DNA of 17,690 nt from RGIG7450 sp045648785 (GTDB lineage Bacteria > Bacillota > Clostridia > RUG12999): positions 1-17,690 of the forward strand of contig JAZROP010000034.1 in the NCBI GenBank assembly GCA_045648785.1, written 5' to 3'. Position numbers and translations under genes: made by a program. Shown here one piece after another: positions 1 to 5,438 of this stretch. Numbering within the stretch: position 1 is the stretch's first letter; every line of letters begins with the position of its first letter. The notes under the pieces were generated by a model. It was not told the DNA's origin and searched no databases. It saw only the letters and a program-made list of their open reading frames with translations.

Positions 1-133
1 CTTTTCCTTGTTCTTCCGTCTCTACTACTGTAAAGAGTTCTCAAAGTTCTTTTCAAAGAACCTACACTTCTTTTTTTCGTTACTGTTTAATTTTCAAAGA
101 CCATTTTCCGCCGCTCAAATCAGCGACTCGTCT
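1..133 (-). other. Probable rRNA operon 5' leader (runs off left edge)
   Basis: This AT-rich stretch has no convincing protein gene. Read on the minus strand, it lies directly downstream of two near-consensus promoters and contains the phrase TGGTCTTTGAAAATTAAACA, which resembles the boxA-bearing leader found ahead of 16S rRNA in Bacillota. A second TTCTTTGAAAA phrase lies further downstream inside a perfect inverted repeat (46-61). No 16S sequence is reached, so the rRNA assignment is inference from the promoters and leader. A tRNA operon or another highly expressed stable RNA is the main alternative. Confidence 0.65.
91..103 (-). promoter_or_regulatory. boxA-like antitermination element
   Basis: On the minus strand this reads TGGTCTTTGAAAA, close to the boxA sequence (TGCTCTTTGAAAA type) bound by NusB/NusE in rRNA leaders of Bacillota. 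It is followed by TTAAACAG, also usual in such leaders. It lies about 25-35 bases after the predicted start from the downstream promoter. Confidence 0.6.
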
Positions 134-162
134 ATTATATCACAGCATCCAAGCTTTGTCAA
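134..162 (-). promoter_or_regulatory. Strong sigma-A promoter (downstream of tandem pair)
   Basis: The -35 box TTGACA (162-157) and -10 box TATAAT (139-134) are both perfect consensus with a 17-base spacer. The -10 is preceded by TGA, giving an extended -10 element. Transcription would start near 127 and run leftwards into the boxA-like leader. Two perfect hexamers with optimal spacing are typical of stable RNA promoters. Confidence 0.88.
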
Positions 163-210
163 GAACTTTTTTAAACTTTTTTTAAAAACTTTCTCTTTAG
201 CTTTTTAACT

Positions 211-233
211 GTCCACCACCTCAACAGGTGGAC
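211..233 (-). repeat. Hairpin at the 5' end of the upstream-promoter transcript
   Basis: Arms GTCCACC (211-217) and GGTGGAC (227-233) pair over seven bases. A shifted register, CCACCT (216-221) with AGGTGG (226-231), is also possible. It lies between the tandem minus-strand promoters and would form the first bases of the RNA from the upstream one. No U-tract follows on the minus strand, so it is unlikely to be a terminator. Confidence 0.6.
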
Positions 234-237
234 TTTT

Positions 238-266
238 AGTATATCACACCTCTTTTCCTTTGTCAA
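238..266 (-). promoter_or_regulatory. Strong sigma-A promoter (upstream of tandem pair)
   Basis: The -35 box TTGACA (266-261) and -10 box TATACT (243-238) are 17 bases apart, again with TGA before the -10. It lies 104 bases upstream of the second minus-strand promoter, and the two form a tandem pair as is common for rRNA operons. The predicted transcript begins at about 233-231, on the hairpin at 211-233. Confidence 0.85.
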
Positions 267-327
267 TACCTTTTTTGCCCTTTTTTTAAAAAATTATTCT
301 TTTTTTTCAAAAAAAGGAGTTTTGGTC

Positions 328-356
328 TTGAAAAAAGAACATTCTACATATATAAT
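328..356 (+). promoter_or_regulatory. rarA promoter
   Basis: A -35 box TTGAAA (328-333) and a perfect -10 TATAAT (351-356) are separated by 17 bases. The start point would be near 363, leaving a leader of only about 24 bases before the GTG start at 387. It diverges from the tandem minus-strand promoters; the bases between (267-327) are A/T homopolymer runs. Confidence 0.8.
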
Positions 357-386
357 ATATATATCTTACGAAACGAGGTGACAATT

Positions 387-1646
387 GTGCAACCACTTGC
401 TGACAGAATTCGCCCCTCAACTCTTGAAGATGTTGTTGGTCAGTCTCATCTTATCGGTAAAGGAAAAGTACTGCGCACGCTAATTGAGGGCGGCAATCTT
501 CCAAATATGATTTTTTATGGACCGTCAGGTACCGGCAAAACAACCCTTGCACGGATTGCCGCTAAGTGTTCGGGTAAAACTCTTTATTATATAAACGCTA
601 CCAATGGTTCAGTAAGCGATATTAAAAATATCATCAAAGAACAAAGTTCTCTGACAAACCCCAACGGCATTTTGCTCTATCTCGACGAAATTCAGAATTT
701 TAATAAAAAGCAACAGCAATCTTTGCTTGAATATATTGAGAATGGTTTTATTACGCTTATTGCTGCAACAACCGAAAATCCTTTCTTTTATGTGTATAAT
801 GCAATTCTAAGCCGAAGCAATGTTTTTGAGTTTTATAAGGTTGAACCTGCGGAAATAGAAAAGGTCCTTGTTCGTGGACTTAGTATCTTAAATTCTGAAT
901 ACTGTTCGGAAATAGAATTTGACAAAGATGCGCTTGTGGCAATTTCGGAAATTGCTTATGGTGATGTTCGTAAATCTCTCAACTTACTTGAGCTTTGCAT
1001 GACAACCGCACTTCAAAACAAAAAATCCATAATAACTGCCGAAGAAGTTTTTGAAAACGCTTCACTTCCCGCATCAAGATATGACCGCGACGGTGACAGT
1101 CATTATGATTTACTGAGCGCGTTTCAAAAATCTATTCGTGGGAGCGACGAAAACGCTGCAATCCACTACCTTGCCCGCCTTCTAACGGGTGGAGATCTGA
1201 TCTCCGTTTGCAGACGGCTTATGGTAATTGCCGCCGAGGACATCGGACTTGCTTATCCCACGGCTATTTCGGTTGTGAAATCCTGTGTAGATTGTGCTCT
1301 CCAACTTGGACTTCCTGAAGCTCGAATTCCTCTGGCAGAAGCTGTGATTTTGCTTGCCACTGCGCCAAAATCGAATTCAGCAATCTGTGCGATTGACGAG
1401 GCAATGACGGATATTGCATCCGGCGACACAGGTGACATTCCCCCATTCCTCAAGGACGGACATTATTCCGGAGCTAAAAAGCTTGGCAAATCTATTGGTT
1501 ACAAATACCCACACAATTATCCCAATCATTATGTCGATCAGCAATATCTCCCTGACAAAATAAAAAACAAAGTTTATTATACTCCCGGCGAAAACAAAAT
1601 TGAGCAAGCAGCAGCTGAGTATACTAGAAAAATAAAGAAGAAGTGA
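387..1646 (+). CDS. rarA: Replication-associated recombination protein RarA (MgsA), AAA+ ATPase
   Basis: RarA/MgsA is a clamp-loader-like AAA+ ATPase acting at stalled replication forks and single-stranded DNA gaps. Counting from the chosen start, Walker A GPSGTGKT lies at residues 45-52, Walker B LLYLDE at 96-101, sensor 1 ATTEN at 127-131, an SRS arginine-finger box at 142-144, and a sensor 2-like GDVRKSLNLLE helix follows. The second half carries the family tetramerisation region, with the phrases DRDGDSHYD and IAAEDIGLAYP. The length, 419 residues, is normal. The frame is open from GTG at 378, but GAGGTG at 375-380 is the ribosome-binding site, so I start at GTG 387; this gives the usual MQPLADR-like N-terminus. 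It is transcribed alone and converges on folC with three bases between the stop codons. Confidence 0.95.
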   Translation: MQPLADRIRPSTLEDVVGQSHLIGKGKVLRTLIEGGNLPNMIFYGPSGTGKTTLARIAAKCSGKTLYYINATNGSVSDIKNIIKEQSSLTNPNGILLYLDEIQNFNKKQQQSLLEYIENGFITLIAATTENPFFYVYNAILSRSNVFEFYKVEPAEIEKVLVRGLSILNSEYCSEIEFDKDALVAISEIAYGDVRKSLNLLELCMTTALQNKKSIITAEEVFENASLPASRYDRDGDSHYDLLSAFQKSIRGSDENAAIHYLARLLTGGDLISVCRRLMVIAAEDIGLAYPTAISVVKSCVDCALQLGLPEARIPLAEAVILLATAPKSNSAICAIDEAMTDIASGDTGDIPPFLKDGHYSGAKKLGKSIGYKYPHNYPNHYVDQQYLPDKIKNKVYYTPGENKIEQAAAEYTRKIKKK

Positions 1647-1665
1647 TATTCACTTCTTCTTTATT
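1631..1665. terminator. Bidirectional hairpin built from the ends of rarA and folC
   Basis: Arms of 16 bases (1631-1646 and 1650-1665) are perfectly complementary around a TAT loop (1647-1649). Each arm contains the last three Lys codons and the TGA stop of its gene, so the hairpin lies almost wholly in coding sequence. Flanking sequence is A/T-rich in both directions, though the U-runs are interrupted. The stem itself is GC-poor, so efficiency as a terminator is uncertain. Confidence 0.7.
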
Positions 1666-2900
1666 ATATCTTTATACATATATAAAGAACCTATTGCTAT
1701 AAGCGGTCGGTTTTCTTTTTTTGAGACTTCAATTGCCTTTTTCACGCCATCTGCCACAGTTTCACAGGCCATTGTATTTATGCCTTTTGCTTGGAAAACT
1801 TCTGCATATTTTTCTGCGTCAAGTGCACGCGGATTGTCGGGTGTGACTGTGAAAATATTTTCGGCAAGCGGTGACAGAATATCCGCCATTCTCGCATATT
1901 CCTTATCCGCCATTACACCCGTCAGAATATTTACCTTCCCATCAAAATATTTTTTTATACTCAGTGCCGCATACAAAACGCCATGAATATTGTGCCCGCC
2001 ATCAAAAATGAAAAGCGGGTCTTTTGACAAAATTTCAAATCTGCCTTTCCATTTTACATTGGCAAATCCTTTTACGATATCCTCATCGGAAATATCAAAT
2101 CCCTGAGATGCCAAAATATCAAGTGCATCAAAGGCAGTTGCCGCATTTTGCGGCTGATATTCGCCCGCAAGCGGGATTTTCAGTTCAAGCCCACGATATT
2201 CAATCTCACTTCCCCAAATATTTGATGAAACTACATCCGGCTTGTCCGTAGTGAAAAGCTCGCTCTTTTTCTCCGCTGCAATTTTTTCAATTACTTTTAG
2301 AGCGTTTTCATTCTCACCACCAAATAAAACAGGGCATTTTTCTTTAATAATTCCTGCCTTGTTTTCTGCTATTTCCTGGGTTGTACTGCCAAGGAATTTT
2401 GTGTGATCCATTGCCACATTTGTAATAATAGATAAGATAGGGCTATCAACAATATTTGTGGCATCGCCAATTCCACCCATACCTGTTTCCACAATCACTA
2501 GATCGCACTGTTGCTTTTTAAACCAGTTATACGCCGCAACTGTGACTAATTCAAACTCTGTCGGATGGTTATCCATTTTATTTGCAAAGCCTCTCACTTC
2601 CGACATAGTTTCTGCAAAATCATCGTCGGAAATCGGATTACCTGAAATGGATATATATTCGTTAATTTTCTCTATCCAGGGAGAAGAAAATTTGCCTGTT
2701 TTATAGCCTGCTTTCACAAGCACCGCATCAATCATTGCGCAAGTTGAGCCTTTGCCGTTTGTCCCGGTGACATGAATAATTTTCAAATCCTCCTGTGGAT
2801 TTCCCAACAGTTGCGCAAGCTCTGTGACTCTGGAAAGCCCGGGTTTGCTGCCAAGATTTTGCAGACTTTCAATATATTCAAGAGTTTCCCTATAATTCAT
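1650..2900 (-). CDS. folC: Bifunctional folylpolyglutamate synthase / dihydrofolate synthase
   Basis: FolC adds glutamate to dihydropteroate and/or tetrahydrofolate, using ATP, to make and retain cellular folates. The Mur-ligase fold is clear: P-loop GTNGKGS at residues 46-52, the ETGMGGIGDATN segment near 138-149 (most relatives have Arg where this has Ile), DHTKFLG at 165-171, the WKGRFE segment at 284-289 and DGGHN at 300-304 opening the C-terminal domain. Length, 416 residues, is typical. The gene begins nine bases after folT, and its GGAGAG ribosome-binding site overlaps the folT stop, so the two are one operon under the THF riboswitch. Whether it keeps the dihydrofolate synthase activity cannot be read from sequence alone. 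Confidence 0.95.
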   Translation of the reverse strand: MNYRETLEYIESLQNLGSKPGLSRVTELAQLLGNPQEDLKIIHVTGTNGKGSTCAMIDAVLVKAGYKTGKFSSPWIEKINEYISISGNPISDDDFAETMSEVRGFANKMDNHPTEFELVTVAAYNWFKKQQCDLVIVETGMGGIGDATNIVDSPILSIITNVAMDHTKFLGSTTQEIAENKAGIIKEKCPVLFGGENENALKVIEKIAAEKKSELFTTDKPDVVSSNIWGSEIEYRGLELKIPLAGEYQPQNAATAFDALDILASQGFDISDEDIVKGFANVKWKGRFEILSKDPLFIFDGGHNIHGVLYAALSIKKYFDGKVNILTGVMADKEYARMADILSPLAENIFTVTPDNPRALDAEKYAEVFQAKGINTMACETVADGVKKAIEVSKKENRPLIAIGSLYMYKDIIKKK

Positions 2901-2909
2901 ATATCTCTC

Positions 2910-3449
2910 CTAATTACGGTTTGCTGATAAAATTCTCGGTACACTTTTTTCCATGACCATGAGTACAACAAACCTTATAACCGTCATAACGGCAATCATT
3001 GGAAGCCGTATCACGATCGCCGCATTTATTGGCGACGGAGCAAATCCTACACTCATAAGTACATAGCTTTTTACAAAAATGTCTACTGCCGCAATAATTA
3101 ATGTAGCCGCTAGTGATTTTAAAACAAATGCGCTATGTTTCTCCGATTTAATTTCCTTTTTATAAAATAAAACTCCAAATATTACCCCGTAAACAAATTC
3201 AATGAGTCCAATCATCCAAAGATATGGACCTGTGCCAATTGCTGAGATAAAATCACCTGCGACACCCACCAATCCAGCAACAACCGGTCCAAACATAATT
3301 GCAGTAAAATATACTGAAATAAAGTTGAATGAAAACTTTGTGAATGTTCCTATTCTCAGTTTCCCCGAAAGAAAAGCGAGCACTGCCGTAACAGCAATAA
3401 GCATTGCGATAATACAAATATCTCTTGTTGTAATCTTTTTCTTTTGCAT
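2910..3449 (-). CDS. folT: Folate ECF transporter substrate-binding (S) component FolT
   Basis: This is a 179-residue integral membrane protein with five or six hydrophobic segments and little soluble sequence, the form of ECF-type vitamin S components. It would bind folate at the membrane and pair with the shared EcfAA'T energising module, which is not in this window. The folate assignment rests on three things: the FolT-like N-terminal pattern (a short lysine-rich head, then ICIIAMLIAVTAVLAFL and the KFSFNFISVYFTAIMFGP region), the THF riboswitch directly upstream, and folC directly downstream. The frame is open 45 codons further upstream, but that part translates the riboswitch; the ATG at 3449 has a good AAGGAGG site (3467-3461) and is the start. 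Confidence 0.88.
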   Translation of the reverse strand: MQKKKITTRDICIIAMLIAVTAVLAFLSGKLRIGTFTKFSFNFISVYFTAIMFGPVVAGLVGVAGDFISAIGTGPYLWMIGLIEFVYGVIFGVLFYKKEIKSEKHSAFVLKSLAATLIIAAVDIFVKSYVLMSVGFAPSPINAAIVIRLPMIAVMTVIRFVVLMVMEKSVPRILSANRN

Positions 3450-3458
3450 AATAAAAAT

Positions 3459-3494
3459 ATCCTCCTTACACCGCTTGTGCGGCAAAAGGAGGAT
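3459..3494 (-). promoter_or_regulatory. Expression platform: hairpin sequestering the folT ribosome-binding site
   Basis: The RNA segment AUCCUCCUU (3494-3486) is perfectly complementary over nine bases to AAGGAGGAU (3467-3459), which contains the folT ribosome-binding site. A GC-rich four-pair stem (3482-3479 with 3474-3471) nests inside. The riboswitch P1 3' strand CCGCUU (3516-3511) can instead pair with AAGCGG (3476-3471) in this hairpin, breaking it. This suggests translational control: folate bound, P1 formed, site hidden; folate absent, site free. Confidence 0.72.
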
Positions 3495-3509
3495 TCTTTT
3501 TACCGTATT

Positions 3510-3609
3510 GAAGCGGGATGCGAAACCAAAAACGCAAGATAAAATCTTTTCGTTCCGCCGGCAACTCCCCGTCCTGGCAGACACTTAACGAAATGGTTTC
3601 TACTCTTCT
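3510..3609 (-). promoter_or_regulatory. Tetrahydrofolate (THF, folT-type) riboswitch aptamer
   Basis: The minus-strand RNA has the landmarks of the THF riboswitch: GAGUAGA near the 5' end, CGUUAAGUG, the GGAACGAAAAG segment, and the 3' signature GCAUCC followed by CGCUUC. Helices can be drawn: P1 pairs 3605-3608 with 3510-3513, P2 pairs AAACC with GGUUU, and a UCUGCC/GGCGGA stem closes the P3 arm with one wobble pair. It lies directly ahead of folT-folC, the canonical targets of this class. No search was run; a covariance-model scan would settle it. Confidence 0.9.
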
Positions 3610-3610
3610 G

Positions 3611-3642
3611 TAAGCCAACAGGAGTCGTTCCTCATCGGCTTA
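3611..3642 (-). repeat. Imperfect hairpin directly upstream of the riboswitch
   Basis: Arms TAAGCC (3611-3616) and GGCTTA (3637-3642) are perfectly complementary, and a smaller AGGA/TCCT stem can form inside. It abuts the 5' edge of the THF aptamer and no U-tract follows it. Its role is unknown; it may be part of the 3' tail of the hydrogenase transcript or the 5' end of the folT transcript. Confidence 0.5.
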
Positions 3643-3647
3643 AATGA

Positions 3648-3681
3648 TTTTTTCAGCGGCAGAATCCTGCCGCTGAAAAAA
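3648..3681 (-). repeat. Strong 15-bp hairpin downstream of hydA
   Basis: Arms 3648-3662 and 3667-3681 are perfectly complementary around a four-base loop, with a GC-rich CAGCGGCAG core. It begins seven bases after the hydA stop, where a terminator is expected. The homopolymers are the wrong way round for an intrinsic terminator: the RNA has U6 on the 5' arm and A6 on the 3' arm on either strand. It may instead protect the hydA 3' end. Confidence 0.75.
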
Positions 3682-3687
3682 GTTTAA

Positions 3688-5421
3688 TTAAAACTTACCT
3701 TTTGCTGTATAGTGAGTATGAAGCAGACCATGTGCTTTATGGCTACCCGGTTTTTCAAGATACTCATCGTAAAGCTTTGTGATAGCAGGGTTTTTATGAG
3801 ACTGACGAACTGCAAGATTTCTGTCCTCTGCGTAGAGAGCTTTTGCTCTTTCAGCTCTTACATCAACATCCATCTTTGTCTTAGCGTCAACTATAGGCTG
3901 CCCACCACCAGTTACACAACCGCCAGGACAAGCCATAACTTCAATAAAGTGGTAGTTCTTTTCGCCCGCTTTGATGCTGTCGAGAACTTTTCTTGCATTG
4001 CCAAGACCGTGAACAACTGCAACATTAACATCTGTGTCCCCAACTTTAACAGTAGCTTCTTTAATGCCTGCAACACCACGAACTGCGTCAAATTCAATGT
4101 TGGAAAGTTCTTTACCGTCAACAATTTCTTTAACAGTTCTGAGAGCAGCTTCCATAACGCCGCCGGTTGCACCGAAGATAACGCCGGCACCGGAACCAAT
4201 ACCAAACGGATCGTCAAACTGTTCGTCCTCTATTGCTGTGAAGTTAATGCCTGCCTGCTTAATCATAACTGCAAGCTCTCTTGTTGTGATAACTGCATCT
4301 ACATCAACATTGCCGTTCACGTTCATTTCGTCTCTCTTGGATTCGAATTTCTTGGATGAACAGGGCATTACAGATACAACATAGATATCTTTAGGATCAA
4401 TATTATTCTTTTCAGCATAGTAAGATTTTAAAATAGCACCAAACATCTGATGAGGTGACTTACAGCTAGAAAGGTTAGGAATAAATTCAGGATAATAGTG
4501 TTCGCAGAATTTAATCCATCCGGGTGAACATGATGTAATCATCGGAAGTGTTCCGCCGTTTGAAATTCTGTCAAGAAGTTCTGTTCCTTCTTCCATAATT
4601 GTAAGGTCAGCAGCTGTGTCTGTATCAAAAACTTTATCAAATCCAAGTCTTCTTAATGAAGCTACCATTTTACCTGTAACAGGTGTACCCATAGCCATTC
4701 CGAATTCTTCGCCAAGACCTGCACGAACAGCAGGAGCGGTCTGAACAAGAACATGTTTTGATTCGTCAGCAAGAGCTGCCCAAACCTTGTCGATTTCAGA
4801 ATTTTCATAAAGTGCGCCAACAGGACAAACATTGATGCACTGACCACAGTTTACACAAGGTACATTGTGGAGGCTTTCATCAAAAGCTGCACCAATTCTT
4901 GTTTTGATACCTCTGTATGCTGCATCAATAACTGAAACTGTCTGAACATCTTTACAAACAGATACACATCTGCGGCAAAGCACACATTTATTGTTGTCAC
5001 GAACGATTGACGGAGAAATTCTGTCAATTTCGTGTTTGATGTTTTCACCATCGTAACGGATTTCTTTAATGCCGAGCTGTTCAGCAAGAGTCTGAAGTTC
5101 ACAATTGCGGTTTCTTACACATGTAAGACAGCTTCTGTCATGGTTGGAAAGAATAAGTTCAACTGTGGATTTTCTTGCTTTCATAACTCTGGGAGAGTTT
5201 GTGAGAACCTCAAGACCTTCAGCTACCGGATATACGCAGGCAGCCTGAAGAGCTCTTGCACCTTTAATTTCAACAACGCAGACACGGCAAGCACCGATTT
5301 CGTTAATATCTTTTAAATAGCAAAGTGTAGGAATGTCTACTCCGGCAACCTTTGCTGCTTCAAGAACAGTAGAGCCTTCGGGTACACTTACACTTATGCC
5401 GTCAATTTTTAAGTTTACCAT
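3688..5421 (-). CDS. hydA: [FeFe] hydrogenase catalytic subunit HydA (trimeric NAD(H)/ferredoxin-linked type)
   Basis: HydA reduces protons to H2 and, with HydB and HydC, should couple NADH and reduced ferredoxin in the cytoplasm. In order: a plant-type [2Fe-2S] domain (C34, C45, C48, C62), a His-Cys [4Fe-4S] site (H94, C98, C101, C107), a two-cluster ferredoxin domain (C146/149/152/156 and C189/192/195/199), then the H domain with L1 TSCSPGW (296-302), L2 MPCSSKKFE (C354) and L3 MACPGGC (C498, C502). The length, 577 residues, is close to the Clostridium pasteurianum enzyme. Ser299 sits where the second Cys of canonical TSCCPGW lies. The gene ends the hydrogenase operon, 17 bases after hydB with its own GGAAGGGGG site. 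The maturation genes hydE, hydF and hydG are not in the window. Confidence 0.96.
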   Translation of the reverse strand: MVNLKIDGISVSVPEGSTVLEAAKVAGVDIPTLCYLKDINEIGACRVCVVEIKGARALQAACVYPVAEGLEVLTNSPRVMKARKSTVELILSNHDRSCLTCVRNRNCELQTLAEQLGIKEIRYDGENIKHEIDRISPSIVRDNNKCVLCRRCVSVCKDVQTVSVIDAAYRGIKTRIGAAFDESLHNVPCVNCGQCINVCPVGALYENSEIDKVWAALADESKHVLVQTAPAVRAGLGEEFGMAMGTPVTGKMVASLRRLGFDKVFDTDTAADLTIMEEGTELLDRISNGGTLPMITSCSPGWIKFCEHYYPEFIPNLSSCKSPHQMFGAILKSYYAEKNNIDPKDIYVVSVMPCSSKKFESKRDEMNVNGNVDVDAVITTRELAVMIKQAGINFTAIEDEQFDDPFGIGSGAGVIFGATGGVMEAALRTVKEIVDGKELSNIEFDAVRGVAGIKEATVKVGDTDVNVAVVHGLGNARKVLDSIKAGEKNYHFIEVMACPGGCVTGGGQPIVDAKTKMDVDVRAERAKALYAEDRNLAVRQSHKNPAITKLYDEYLEKPGSHKAHGLLHTHYTAKGKF

Positions 5422-5438
5422 TTGCTTTTCCCCCTTCC

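Noticed and set aside
8..208. 66-codon frame on the plus strand at the left edge, Phe/Ser/Leu-rich
   Set aside because: It is the antisense of two strong minus-strand promoter elements and a boxA leader; its composition comes from T-runs, and it has no ribosome-binding site.
3450..3584. 45-codon upstream extension of folT
   Set aside because: It translates the THF riboswitch and its expression platform; the ATG at 3449 has a proper ribosome-binding site.
3690..3725. TATACA on the minus strand within the hydA 3' end as a folT promoter
   Set aside because: No matching -35 box lies 16-18 bases upstream, and the hairpin at 3648-3681 would lie in the leader.
3712..4359. Long plus-strand frame opposite hydA (215 codons), and similar long antisense frames opposite hydB and hydS
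   Set aside because: They are shadows of the codon pattern of strongly conserved genes, rich in Cys, Asn and Phe, with no family resemblance or ribosome-binding site.
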